DNA from: Anaerolineae bacterium
GTDB lineage: Bacteria > Chloroflexota > Anaerolineae > JAFGEY01
Reading direction: 5' to 3'
Length of the DNA: 16,169 nucleotides
Assembly: GCA_016929205.1 (NCBI GenBank)
Contig: JAFGJF010000091.1
Location: 1 to 16,169 of the forward strand
The notes below the pieces were generated by a model that did no database searches, was not told the origin of the DNA, and worked only from the letters and a program-made list of their open reading frames with translations. The first letter of the stretch is position 1. Every line of letters starts with the position of its first letter. A program made the position numbers and the translations under genes. Positions 1 to 7,593 of the stretch are shown here, one piece after another.

Positions 1-360
1 CATTATCTTCCGCCGGGCCGCGAAGTGCTGCCGGCGATGGAAGCCGTTGAGGCGATCGAGTCTGTGCTCACAGACCATCACGTCGATTACCTGCTGGCCA
101 AGACTTGGACCACCGACGGCGTTTACCGGGAGACACGAGGCAAGACGGCGCAGCGCCGGTTGGAAGGGTGCCTGACAGTCGAGATGGAGGCCGCCTCGAT
201 GTTTTCAGTCGCCCAGTTTCGGAGCGTGCCGCTCGGGCAGATTCTCTATGGCGGCGATAACCTCGATGGCGAGCAGTGGGACAAGCGTGCCTGGCAAGAT
301 CGCTGGACAGTGCGCGAGCAGCTCGTTGGCTTAGCCGCCGAGGCATGTTTGATGCTGTGA
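1..360 (+). CDS. Nucleoside phosphorylase (uridine phosphorylase-like), C-terminal part
   Basis: This is the C-terminal 119 residues of a gene whose start lies before the window; the frame is open from base 1, so the GTG at 25 is not the real start. Phosphorylases of this family cleave the N-glycosidic bond of nucleosides with phosphate to give base and pentose-1-phosphate. Visible signatures are a TTDGVYRET block, the VEMEAASMF block (the Met-Glu that binds the ribose hydroxyls in this family) and a YGGDNLDGEQWD block containing the Asp expected near the base. The end of the protein is intact (TGA at 358-360). It is the first visible gene of a plus-strand run; the next start is 12 nt downstream. 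Family assignment is good; purine versus pyrimidine preference cannot be told from this fragment. Confidence 0.85.
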   Translation, partial: HYLPPGREVLPAMEAVEAIESVLTDHHVDYLLAKTWTTDGVYRETRGKTAQRRLEGCLTVEMEAASMFSVAQFRSVPLGQILYGGDNLDGEQWDKRAWQDRWTVREQLVGLAAEACLML

Positions 361-372
361 GGAAAGGGTGCT

Positions 373-1017
373 ATGTCTTTACGTGTGTTATCCACTGTTA
401 TTTCTTTTGTTCGTCACGGGCACGTGCATAACCCGCAGGGTATTCTTTATGGCCGGTTGCCGCGTTTTGGTCTGAGTGAAAAAGGGCATTCACAGGCCAG
501 GGTGGTTGCCGAGACGCTTCGCGGCCGGCCAATTGCGGCTTTGTACAGCAGCCCGATGCTGCGCGCCCGGCAGACGGCTCAGGCGATCCTGGACGTGCGT
601 CCCGGCCTGCCATTGCATATCTCTGAGCTGATCAACGAGGTGCAGTCCTCGTACGAAGGACAGCCGTTGGCCGAGTTGATCGCGAGCGGCTGGGATCTGT
701 ACCGCGGGTCCGAGTACGAACAGCCGCACGACGTGCTGGATCGTGCGCTGCGGTTTATCGACCGCACGCGCAAGCGGCATATGGGCCAACAGGTTGTGGC
801 AGTAACCCACGGCGACGTCATCGCGGCAATCATCTGTTGGGTCAAGCGGCTGTCGATCCATCCTCACAATCGTGAACTGCTGCTCAGTGTTGGGATTCCG
901 GGGGGATATCCAGCGCCAGCGTCAATCTCGACGCTGACTTTTCACACCGCAAACCGGGACTTGGACTATCGACCCGAATTTGCCTACCATGCGCTTTTCC
1001 AGGAGCATGCCAAATGA
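373..1017 (+). CDS. Histidine phosphatase family protein (phosphoglycerate-mutase-like)
   Basis: This is a 214-residue protein of the histidine phosphatase (GpmB/CobC/PhoE-like) superfamily, which uses a phospho-histidine intermediate to hydrolyse or transfer phosphate. The RHG motif is at residues 14-16 (catalytic His15), the [11 protein letters not shown] block at about 59-69 supplies the phosphate-pocket Arg, an acidic stretch near Glu89 may hold the proton donor, and the second catalytic His is in THGD (His146). There is no signal peptide, so it is cytoplasmic. The ATG at 373 has a purine-rich GGAAAGGG ribosome site just upstream. The stop overlaps the start of the next gene by 4 nt (ATGA), implying translational coupling with the peptidase. 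The substrate is unknown; a small phosphorylated metabolite is a safer guess than a glycolytic mutase role. Confidence 0.87.
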   Translation: MSLRVLSTVISFVRHGHVHNPQGILYGRLPRFGLSEKGHSQARVVAETLRGRPIAALYSSPMLRARQTAQAILDVRPGLPLHISELINEVQSSYEGQPLAELIASGWDLYRGSEYEQPHDVLDRALRFIDRTRKRHMGQQVVAVTHGDVIAAIICWVKRLSIHPHNRELLLSVGIPGGYPAPASISTLTFHTANRDLDYRPEFAYHALFQEHAK

Positions 1018-3185
1018 AACAAGTGCCCGAGCTGACGATCGATCAAGTGGTCAAACTACCCTTGCCGGGTACGTCTGTTCCTACCAGTATCAAATTTAGT
1101 CCCGATGGATCGCTGATCACCTATCTGGATAGCGCGGATAAGAATTTAACGAATCAACTGTACGCCTTTGATCCCGAGATCGGGCGACATCGCTTGTTGG
1201 TCGATCCGGCAAGCGGCGGTGTCACCGAAGAAAACGTCTCGCCGGAGGAGGCGCTGCGGCGGGAGCGCCAGCGCCAGCGGACGTTGGGGGTGACGCATTA
1301 TGCCTGGGCCGAGAAAGTGAATCGACTGTTGATCCCGTTGCAAGGTGGCATTTTTGTCCAGGATGGCCTAGATGCGCCGCTGCGCGAATTGGTTACGGGT
1401 GGGGGGCATCCATGTCTCGATCCTCAATTGTCGCCCGATGGGGCGTGGGTGGCCTATGTGCAGGAGAATGAACTGCACGTTGTGCCTTTTGCCGGCGGCG
1501 AGGTGCGCTGTTTGACAACTGGCGCACGCGGCACGGGCAGGACGCACGGCCTGGCCGAGTACATTGCCCAGGAAGAGATGGGGCGCAGCCACGGCTTTTG
1601 GTGGTCCCGAGATAGCAAATGGCTGGCATTCACCGAAGTCGATGAGACTCACATTCCACGCTATCGCATCGTGCACCAGGGCAAGGACGAGGTCGGCGAG
1701 GGGGCGCAGGAGGATCACGGCTATCCCTTTGCCGGAGCAGAGAACGCGCGCGTCCGCCTGGGTGTCGTCCCGGTGGAGGGTGGCGACCCGGTGTGGATGC
1801 AGATCGAACAGGATCGCGTCGGACAGAATTTTGAGCCGGATTTTTACCTGGCTCGCGTGACCTGGCTGCCCGATGGAAGCCTGAGCGTCCAGGTTGAAAA
1901 CCGCGAGCAAACGGAACTGGATCTGCTGCGCTGCGACCCGGCGAGCGGGCGATGCACGCTGCTGCTGCGGGAAACGTCCGATGTCTGGATCAATCTACAC
2001 GATCTGTTCAAACCGCTGTCCGATGGGTTCATCTGGGCCTCCGAGCGGACGGGATTTCGGCACCTGTACCTGTATGATTGGGCTGGGCAGTTGGTCCGGA
2101 CGCTGACCGAGGGCGAGTGGATGGTCGATGATATTGCCGGCGTGGATGAGGAAAACGGGTTGATCTATTTTACGGCCACGCTGGATGGCCCGCTCTCAAG
2201 TCATCTGTACGTCGCCAGCCTGGACGGCGGCGATCTGCGCCGGCTGACGGGCGAGTCAGGTATGCATACGATTGTGCTCGACGGTGCGTGTACGCGTTTT
2301 GTTGACACGTTCCAGGCGCTCGACCGGCCGCCGACCGTGTTCTTGTATTCGATCGCGCGGGAGACACCGCCCGTTCTGATCTATGACAATCAGGACCCAC
2401 GTGTCGCGGAACTGGTCCTCGAGCCGCCCGAGCTGGTTACGCTGCAAAACCGCGAGGGTACGCTGCTTTACGGGGCTGTGTACCACCCGCCCGAGCGGTT
2501 TGGAAAAGGACCGTTTCCGACTATCGTCATGGTCTATGGTGGGCCACATGCCCAGTTGGTGGTCGACGGCTGGCGGATGACGGCCTCGATGCGGGCGCAG
2601 TATTTACGTTCGCTGGGCTTTTTGGTTTTTGTGCTCGACAACCGGGGCAGCGCACGGCGTGGCCTAGCCTTTGAGGGAGCGATCAAGCACGATATGGGAC
2701 ACTTGGAGGTGCAGGACCAGGTGGACGGAGTGCGCTGGCTGATCGAACGCGGCCTAGCCGATCCTCACCGCGTGGGGATCACCGGCTGGAGTTATGGCGG
2801 CTATATGGCGGCGATGTGCCTGTGCCGCGCGCCGCAAACGTTCAAGGTCGCCGTCGCTGGCGCGCCGGTGACGTGCTGGGATGGCTATGACACCCACTAT
2901 ACCGAGCGTTACATGGGCACGCCGCAGTCCAATCCCGAGGGGTATGAGCAGGGCAGCGTGATCCACCACGTGCCCAATATGGCTGGCAAACTACTGCTGG
3001 TGCACGGGCTGATCGACGAGAACGTGCACTTTAGGCACACGGCACGCTTGATCAATGCTCTGATCGCCGCCGACAAATTGTACGACCTGCTGCTGCTGCC
3101 CGATTCGCGCCATGGCCCGCGCAAAGAGGCGGATCGCGTCTACCTGGAGAAACGGATCGCCGACTATTTTTTGCAGCACTTGTGA
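1014..3185 (+). CDS. Dipeptidyl-peptidase IV-like S9 family serine peptidase
   Basis: This 723-residue protein has an N-terminal beta-propeller (about residues 20-480, with repeated SPDG-type blade motifs) and a C-terminal alpha/beta-hydrolase domain (about 490-723). The catalytic triad is readable: Ser593 in GWSYGGY, Asp668 in [10 protein letters not shown] and His700 in [11 protein letters not shown] Glu-Glu pair at 187-188, followed by a [11 protein letters not shown] block, matches the double-Glu helix of DPP IV that anchors the free N-terminus of substrates, so removal of N-terminal dipeptides is more likely than oligopeptidase or acylaminoacyl-peptidase activity. No signal peptide or membrane anchor is visible, so the enzyme appears cytosolic, unlike the secreted or anchored DPP IVs of Bacteroidetes and animals. 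It is translationally coupled to the preceding phosphatase. Preference for Pro or Ala at P1 is inferred from the family. Confidence 0.9.
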   Translation: MKQVPELTIDQVVKLPLPGTSVPTSIKFSPDGSLITYLDSADKNLTNQLYAFDPEIGRHRLLVDPASGGVTEENVSPEEALRRERQRQRTLGVTHYAWAEKVNRLLIPLQGGIFVQDGLDAPLRELVTGGGHPCLDPQLSPDGAWVAYVQENELHVVPFAGGEVRCLTTGARGTGRTHGLAEYIAQEEMGRSHGFWWSRDSKWLAFTEVDETHIPRYRIVHQGKDEVGEGAQEDHGYPFAGAENARVRLGVVPVEGGDPVWMQIEQDRVGQNFEPDFYLARVTWLPDGSLSVQVENREQTELDLLRCDPASGRCTLLLRETSDVWINLHDLFKPLSDGFIWASERTGFRHLYLYDWAGQLVRTLTEGEWMVDDIAGVDEENGLIYFTATLDGPLSSHLYVASLDGGDLRRLTGESGMHTIVLDGACTRFVDTFQALDRPPTVFLYSIARETPPVLIYDNQDPRVAELVLEPPELVTLQNREGTLLYGAVYHPPERFGKGPFPTIVMVYGGPHAQLVVDGWRMTASMRAQYLRSLGFLVFVLDNRGSARRGLAFEGAIKHDMGHLEVQDQVDGVRWLIERGLADPHRVGITGWSYGGYMAAMCLCRAPQTFKVAVAGAPVTCWDGYDTHYTERYMGTPQSNPEGYEQGSVIHHVPNMAGKLLLVHGLIDENVHFRHTARLINALIAADKLYDLLLLPDSRHGPRKEADRVYLEKRIADYFLQHL

Positions 3186-3204
3186 GGCCGCTATTGGATA
3201 AGTC

Positions 3205-4611
3205 ATGAGTGTCTTGAGTGATGTCGTTCGTGAAATACGGCGTGGGAGCATAGACCGGGAAACGTTTTTCTGGCCTGCCTTTTACACGGCCTGCAAACGC
3301 CGTTTTGCACGCATGACGCGCGACGAGATAGCTGCCTACCAGCTCGCCAAAGCGCGTAACGTGGTGCGTTATGCGGCGCGCCACGCACCCTTTTTTGCCG
3401 AGTTGTACCAGGATCGCGATCTGGAGGACGTGTGGTCGCTGCCGACGGTCAACAAGGCGACGATGATGGCCAATTTGACGGTGTACAATACCGTTGGCTT
3501 GACCCGCCAGCAGGTCCTTGATTTTTGCCTGCACGTCGAGCACACGCGCGATTTTTCGCTGCGCCTGCAAGACGTCAACGTGGGTATGTCGTCGGGCACG
3601 AGCGGCAATCGCGGCGTCGAGATCGTCACCCGGCGGGAGGAAGCCTATCTGCGCGCTGTCTTTTTGGCCCGCTTTCCCTTTGGCAACGCGCCGCCCGTTG
3701 GCAAGAATGCGATCAACCTGGCCTTTATCCTGCGTGTCAGCGCGCCTGCGTTCAATCTCAATTTGCTTGGCAACCGCCTGACCTATATTAGCCAGTTTGG
3801 TTCCCTGGATCAAATCCGGGCGCAGTTGGAGGCGCTGCAGCCGAACGCCGTGTCCGCTCCACCATCCATGCTGCGCATTCTGGCCCGCGAAAAAGTGCAG
3901 GGCCGGCTGCGTATCGCGCCCAAGCGCCTCGTTTCCTACGCTGAGGTATTGTACCCTGAAACACGCACCTTTTTGCGCGAGCGATTTGGCTGCCCGGTGT
4001 TCGAGATTTACAAGGCGACAGAGGGCGCGATCGCGATCTCGTGCGTGCACGGCAGCTTGCACGTCAACGAGGATTTGGTCGCACTCGAGCTGCTTGACGA
4101 CGAGGGGCAGCCGGTGCCGCCGGGCACACCGTCGCGCCGCACGCTGGTGACAGATCTGCACAAGACGTCGCAGCCGATCGTGCGCTATGCCCTGAACGAC
4201 ATCATCACCATCCGTCCCGAACCTTGTCCCTGCGGGTCGGCCTTTCGAGTCATCGAGCGCATTGATGGGCGGTCGGACGATGTGTTCTGGGGGGCGCGGC
4301 GGGACACGGGCGAGATGCAGTTCATCTTTCCTGATTATATCCGCAGGGCAATCATAACGGTGTCCGACGACATTGGGGAATACCAGGTTATCCAACAAGC
4401 GCCCGATGCGGTGCTGGTTCGGTTGCAAGTTGAGGATCAAGGGAATGTCGAGCAGATCGCGCTCGGTGTCCGGGATGGGCTGCGCGGCGTCTTTGAGGCT
4501 TATAACTGCCACCCGCCCCGGATCGAGATCCGGTTTGAGCCTCCGCTGCCGAACCCCAACTCAAACAAGTTGATTCGCGTACATTGTGCGTTCAAGGTGG
4601 ATAGCGAATAG
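3205..4611 (+). CDS. Putative adenylate-forming enzyme (PaaK / F390 synthetase-related)
   Basis: This 468-residue protein belongs to the phenylacetate-CoA ligase/coenzyme F390 synthetase branch of the adenylate-forming (ANL) superfamily. These enzymes activate a carboxylate or phosphate-linked substrate with ATP. It shows the ATP P-loop SSGTSGNRG (129-137), the adenine-binding YKATEG (269-274), a VRYALND motif (327-333) and an ERIDGRSDD hinge block (351-359). Cys280, His286 and the CPCG at 341-344 fall where PaaK-type proteins carry a Cys/His cluster, perhaps a structural zinc site. It most resembles the uncharacterised F390 synthetase-related subgroup, so the acceptor (CoA, AMP transfer or another) is unknown. 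The start lies 19 nt after the peptidase stop with only a weak Shine-Dalgarno. The next gene follows at once and encodes a membrane acyltransferase, which suggests an activated acyl or sugar-type intermediate. Confidence 0.82.
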   Translation: MSVLSDVVREIRRGSIDRETFFWPAFYTACKRRFARMTRDEIAAYQLAKARNVVRYAARHAPFFAELYQDRDLEDVWSLPTVNKATMMANLTVYNTVGLTRQQVLDFCLHVEHTRDFSLRLQDVNVGMSSGTSGNRGVEIVTRREEAYLRAVFLARFPFGNAPPVGKNAINLAFILRVSAPAFNLNLLGNRLTYISQFGSLDQIRAQLEALQPNAVSAPPSMLRILAREKVQGRLRIAPKRLVSYAEVLYPETRTFLRERFGCPVFEIYKATEGAIAISCVHGSLHVNEDLVALELLDDEGQPVPPGTPSRRTLVTDLHKTSQPIVRYALNDIITIRPEPCPCGSAFRVIERIDGRSDDVFWGARRDTGEMQFIFPDYIRRAIITVSDDIGEYQVIQQAPDAVLVRLQVEDQGNVEQIALGVRDGLRGVFEAYNCHPPRIEIRFEPPLPNPNSNKLIRVHCAFKVDSE

Positions 4612-4613
4612 AT

Positions 4614-4623
4614 GGGAGAGAGG
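4614..4623 (+). promoter_or_regulatory. Ribosome binding site deciding the acyltransferase start
   Basis: A GGGAGAGAGG run sits directly upstream of the ATG at 4624. The ATG at 4612, which abuts the TAG of the previous gene, has only a distant GGTGG. This favours 4624 as the functional start. Confidence 0.5.
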
Positions 4624-5889
4624 ATGAAACGTCTCGCAGGATTGGATGTGGTTCGTGGCGCAGGGATTTTGTGTGTCGTCTTTTTGCATTCGGCGACATT
4701 CCATTACGAGGCGATCACTGAAGTTGATTTCGACAATCCGCCGTTGACGATCACGATCATTGGCTTTTTGCTTATGTGGGCCGGGTTGTTTGCCCTGGTG
4801 TCGAGCACGGCCTACGCTTACTCGACAGTCAAGCGGGTCGACGGCAAACAGATGGCGGCGGACCGGGTGGTTTCGCACTATGGCAAGGCCGGCTTGTTCA
4901 TGCTGGTGCTGAGTTACCTGTACTTTGTGTTACTGGCCCCCAAATTGCTCGACGTCGAGCATGGGCAGCACCAATACGCCCTGATTCCTGGCCTGATCGC
5001 CAACGGACGTTTTCCGCCGATCCATGCCGATCGTGTCTTTTATTCGACAGCACTGTCGATGACGGCCTGGAACCTGCTGTTCATCGGTCCTTTGCTGGCC
5101 TTTTTGCTGGGCAAAGAGCCAGCCGGCGAAGAACCGGGTGGTAAGCGGAACGGCATCTTGCTTGGTGGGTTGGGAACGTTGGTGATCCTGGTCTCGCTGG
5201 TACGTCTGCCGCTGTATCCGCTCGCGGTGCAGGCAATCGAGGGTGGAAACTGGCTCGTCGCCTTTGTCCTCGGCTTTTTGGTTAACAAGAACAACCCTAT
5301 TCTGCCTTACCTGGGGTTCGGGCTCTTTGGCGCATCGTTGGGCGTGTCGCTGGCCCGGGCTACTCGGCCGGGAAAGGTGCTCAAGTGGTTTGCCATTGCT
5401 GGCGCGATCTGGCTGGCGACCGGCATCGGCGGCCTGTTCATGCTGCCCGACACGATGCTGGAGCGCGAGGTTGATCTGTTCTGGTACTGCATTGTGCTTT
5501 TTCAGCTTGGCCTGTTCCTGCTGCTGATTGTTTTGGCCCTGTATTTGTTTGATTTTTCGGCCGAAAAAGTGCGGCCCAGCACGTTCCGGGTATTCGAGCC
5601 CGCGCGCCGCATCGGCACCGTGTCGTTGAGCATTTTTATGTTTGAGACCGTGTTGTCGCAAATTCTGGTCGTGATCGGCGATGCGCTGTTTCCGGGCTGG
5701 CGCTTGAGCATCAATGCCTGCCTGGTGTTTGGCGCGTTGAATGTGCTTGCCTGGGTGGGCATTGTCTGGGCCTGGGCGCGCCTGGGGTTCCGTTACGGCA
5801 TGGAGTGGTGGAGCGTGCGGGTCTATGCCTGGCTCAAACGCCCGTCGGCAAAGATGGAAATGGGCGAATTTCTCAAGGAGGTCAATTGA
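4624..5889 (+). CDS. Multi-pass membrane acyltransferase-like protein (acyltransferase 3 / DUF1624-like)
   Basis: This is a 421-residue integral membrane protein with roughly ten hydrophobic helices. It opens with RLAGLDVVRGAGILCVVFLHS, the N-terminal signature shared by acyltransferase-3 and heparan-alpha-glucosaminide N-acetyltransferase-like (DUF1624) proteins: LD-x-x-RG entering helix 1, and a conserved His (His22) at its far end. Family members move acetyl or acyl groups across or onto the membrane face, typically to sugars, lipids or polysaccharides. The start at 4624 is chosen for its ribosome site; an alternative ATG at 4612 would add four residues. It lies between an adenylate-forming enzyme and a dehydrogenase; the next start is 1 nt after its stop, and that gene's Shine-Dalgarno lies inside this coding sequence. 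The acceptor is unknown, and membership of the acyltransferase fold is more secure than any reaction. Confidence 0.75.
   Translation: MKRLAGLDVVRGAGILCVVFLHSATFHYEAITEVDFDNPPLTITIIGFLLMWAGLFALVSSTAYAYSTVKRVDGKQMAADRVVSHYGKAGLFMLVLSYLYFVLLAPKLLDVEHGQHQYALIPGLIANGRFPPIHADRVFYSTALSMTAWNLLFIGPLLAFLLGKEPAGEEPGGKRNGILLGGLGTLVILVSLVRLPLYPLAVQAIEGGNWLVAFVLGFLVNKNNPILPYLGFGLFGASLGVSLARATRPGKVLKWFAIAGAIWLATGIGGLFMLPDTMLEREVDLFWYCIVLFQLGLFLLLIVLALYLFDFSAEKVRPSTFRVFEPARRIGTVSLSIFMFETVLSQILVVIGDALFPGWRLSINACLVFGALNVLAWVGIVWAWARLGFRYGMEWWSVRVYAWLKRPSAKMEMGEFLKEVN
5875..5882 (+). promoter_or_regulatory. Strong Shine-Dalgarno for the tartrate/malate dehydrogenase gene
   Basis: A perfect AAGGAGGT lies 8 nt before the ATG at 5891, inside the last codons of the acyltransferase gene. 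It fixes the dehydrogenase start at 5891 and excludes the in-frame upstream ATG at 5741, which is buried in the acyltransferase gene. Confidence 0.8.
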
Positions 5890-5890
5890 C

Positions 5891-6952
5891 ATGAAACACT
5901 TCAAGATCGCCGTTTTTCCCGGCGATGGAATCGGGCCGGAGGTCGTCAGCCAGGCGCTGCGGGTGCTGGAAGCGGTGCAGGCACAGTTGGGGGTGTTTGC
6001 CCTGCAAACGACGCATCTGCCCTGGGGAGCTGAGTATTGGGTTGAGACCGGACAGTTGGTGCCGCCGGATTTCCTCGGCGTTTTGCAAGGTTATGACGCG
6101 ATCCTGTTCGGCGCACTTGGCGACCCGGCCCGCGTTCCCGATCACCTGACCCTCGAACCGTTGATCCAGATCCGGCAGCGATTCGACCAGTATGCCTGCG
6201 TACGGCCGGCCAGGCTGTTTCCGGGAGTGCCCGGTTTTCTGGCCAACAAGACATCCGAGGACATCGATCTGATTGTGCTCCGGGAAAATTCGGAGGGCGA
6301 GTATGTCAACAACGGCGGGCGGTTCAGGGTGGGTAGCCCAGACGAGTTTGCCTTGCAGACGGCGATCCACACCCGGCGGGGTATCCAACGCATCTTGCGC
6401 TTTGGGTTCGAGCTGGCAATGGATCGGCGCCAACACCTGACCATGATCACCAAGTCGAATGCCCAAAGGTACGGTTTTGTCCTGTGGGATGAGATCTTGC
6501 AGGACACAAGCGAGCAGTATCCGTCAGTCGAGGTCGACAAGCAGCACGTCGATGCAGCAGCGATGAACATGATCCGCCACCCTGAATGGTTTGACGTGGT
6601 CGTCGCCTCCAACCTCTTTGGCGACATTTTGTCCGAGATCGGCGGGATCATTGGCGGCGGGCTCGGTCTGGCTCCCAGCGCCAACATCAACCCCGAGCGC
6701 CTGTATCCCTCGATGTTCGAACCGACGCATGGATCGGCGCCCGACATTGCCGGTCAAGGCGTCGCCAATCCTGTGGGCGCGATCCTGAGCGCGGCGATGA
6801 TGCTGGACTGGTTGGAGCTACAAGAGGCGGCAACTTGCGTCCGGCAGGCCGTCCAAGCGACACTGAGCCAGGGGGCAGGCACGCCCGATCTGGGGGGGCG
6901 GCTGAGCACGGGCCAGATGGCCGATCGGGTCATACAGAATTTGGCTAATTAG
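5891..6952 (+). CDS. Tartrate dehydrogenase / D-malate dehydrogenase (decarboxylating) family
   Basis: This 353-residue NAD-dependent beta-decarboxylating dehydrogenase belongs to the isocitrate/isopropylmalate superfamily. It resembles the tartrate/D-malate branch (E. coli DmlA type): FPGDGIGPEV at the N-terminus, a WGAEYW...GQLVPPD stretch at 45-60, PDHLTLEPLIQIRQRFDQYACVRP in the substrate region (Arg95, Arg97, Arg105), VLRENSEGEY at 129-138 (Arg131, Tyr138), ITKSN with Lys188, and DKQHVDAAAM with metal ligand Asp221. NLFGDILSEIGG follows (Asp245, with Glu249 in place of the usual second Asp), then EPTHGSAPDIAGQGVANP for NAD binding. Likely products are oxaloacetate or glycerate from tartrate, or pyruvate and CO2 from D-malate. 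LeuB-type activity on isopropylmalate is less likely because no other leucine genes are nearby. It is the last gene of the run and is followed directly by a terminator. Confidence 0.85.
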   Translation: MKHFKIAVFPGDGIGPEVVSQALRVLEAVQAQLGVFALQTTHLPWGAEYWVETGQLVPPDFLGVLQGYDAILFGALGDPARVPDHLTLEPLIQIRQRFDQYACVRPARLFPGVPGFLANKTSEDIDLIVLRENSEGEYVNNGGRFRVGSPDEFALQTAIHTRRGIQRILRFGFELAMDRRQHLTMITKSNAQRYGFVLWDEILQDTSEQYPSVEVDKQHVDAAAMNMIRHPEWFDVVVASNLFGDILSEIGGIIGGGLGLAPSANINPERLYPSMFEPTHGSAPDIAGQGVANPVGAILSAAMMLDWLELQEAATCVRQAVQATLSQGAGTPDLGGRLSTGQMADRVIQNLAN

Positions 6953-6992
6953 AAAAAGGCGTCCTGCAAGGGGCTTTGCAGGACGCCTTTTT
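6953..6992. terminator. Bidirectional intrinsic terminator
   Basis: A perfect 17-bp inverted repeat (arm AAAAAGGCGTCCTGCAA at 6953-6969, its complement at 6976-6992) encloses a 6-nt loop. The GC-rich core is flanked by an A-run on the left and a T-run on the right, so it can stop the plus-strand six-gene run and also the minus-strand LysW-like transcript. The left arm starts on the base after the TAG of the dehydrogenase gene. Confidence 0.92.
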
Positions 6993-7093
6993 ACGTGTGA
7001 GGCCACACCAGAGGGGGATTCACACACTCTGCTCGTCGATACCCAATCGATCAAAAAGGTGTCGTTTGCAGAGCACACACACTTGGAAAATGA

Positions 7094-7324
7094 CTACCAA
7101 TCCTCGGTCTCTTCTTCCTCGTCGTCTTCGACCTCTTCCTCGTCTTCGTCCCAATCATCTTCGTAGGCCCAGTCCAGTTCTACCGGGTCGGTGTCGATGA
7201 CTTCCAGGATAGCATCGCAGTGAGGGCATGTAACCTCTAAACCCACGCGGATGGTGCCTCGCATGACGATCCTTTCCCCACAGTCTGGGCAAAGTGCCGA
7301 GTTGTTTCTTGTTATGTTGCTCAT
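7094..7324 (-). CDS. LysW-like amino-group carrier / zinc-ribbon protein with acidic tail
   Basis: This is a very acidic 76-residue protein. An N-terminal zinc ribbon, CPDC (Cys12, Cys15) and CPHC (Cys33, Cys36), is followed by AILEVIDTDPVELDWAYEDDW, which aligns in order with LysW, the carrier that holds alpha-aminoadipate or glutamate on its C-terminal Glu during lysine/arginine synthesis. LysW normally ends in EDWGE. Here the equivalent site reads DDWDE (56-60) and is followed by about 16 mostly Glu/Asp residues ending in EDW at the stop, so the usual C-terminal Glu is not terminal. The start at 7324 is chosen because an AAAGGAG site lies about 6 nt upstream; an in-frame ATG at 7339 would bury that site. 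No LysX, LysZ, LysY, LysJ or LysK gene is in the window. It may be a divergent carrier, or a small zinc protein that reuses the fold. Confidence 0.8.
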   Translation of the reverse strand: MSNITRNNSALCPDCGERIVMRGTIRVGLEVTCPHCDAILEVIDTDPVELDWAYEDDWDEDEEEVEDDEEEETEDW

Positions 7325-7347
7325 ATTTGCTCCTTTCACAGTTGGTC

Positions 7348-7379
7348 GATCCGCTAATCTTGACGATTGTGAGCGGATC
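7348..7379 (-). promoter_or_regulatory. Hairpin/inverted repeat in the leader of the LysW-like gene
   Basis: The arms GATCCGCT and AGCGGATC (7348-7355 and 7372-7379) are perfect complements. Inside the loop a further 4-bp pair, AATC/GATT (7356-7359 and 7365-7368), can stack, separated by a 3-nt bulge. The element lies between the candidate -10 (7392-7397) and the start codon (7324), so it would be transcribed. It has no T-run after it on the minus strand and is therefore not an ordinary terminator. It could be an operator or an mRNA structure upstream of the ribosome site. Confidence 0.55.
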
Positions 7380-7391
7380 CGATTGGCCCAC

Positions 7392-7400
7392 AGTATAACA
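7392..7400 (-). promoter_or_regulatory. Candidate extended -10 promoter for the LysW-like gene
   Basis: Read on the minus strand this is TGTTATACT, an extended -10 (TGn-TATACT) about 68 nt before the start codon. No good -35 hexamer is seen at 17-18 nt, as can be the case for extended -10 promoters. Confidence 0.45.
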
Positions 7401-7495
7401 CGTCTATGTGCAAAAGCAGTATGAGAAAAGTGTCAATTGGGTAGCAAAAAGAGCGCAGATGTGAGAATTTTGGCACGATCCGGTGACTTTGGTCG

Positions 7496-7524
7496 TGTAC
7501 AGGCGGTGTCATAGGTGGTATAAT
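7496..7524 (+). promoter_or_regulatory. Candidate sigma70-type promoter of the lipoprotein dehydrogenase gene
   Basis: TGTACA (7496-7501, four of six matches to TTGACA), a 17-nt spacer and a perfect TATAAT (7519-7524) preceded by TGG (extended -10). Transcription would begin near 7531, giving a leader of about 60 nt before the ATG at 7594. Confidence 0.7.
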
Positions 7525-7593
7525 AAAACAAGGTCGTTCCACTATGGTATGTTGTGCAGACAAACAAGTGCTGCTTGTGGCAAGGATAACGAG

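Noticed and set aside
3052..4512. A 486-codon open frame on the minus strand
   Set aside because: It lies opposite the adenylate-forming enzyme and the end of the peptidase, both with clear family motifs. Its translation is Arg/His/Gln-rich with no recognisable domain, as expected for an antisense shadow in GC-rich DNA.
5741..5890. A 50-codon N-terminal extension of the tartrate/malate dehydrogenase
   Set aside because: It overlaps the acyltransferase coding sequence, has no family similarity, and a perfect Shine-Dalgarno points to the ATG at 5891.
4930..5904. A 324-codon open frame on the minus strand
   Set aside because: It is antisense to the membrane acyltransferase; the composition is dominated by Gln, His, Arg and Pro with no motif, so it is a shadow.
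7094..7150. Tandem-like CTT/CTC codon repeats in the LysW-like gene
   Set aside because: They are explained by the run of Glu and Asp codons in the acidic tail and need no separate repeat call.
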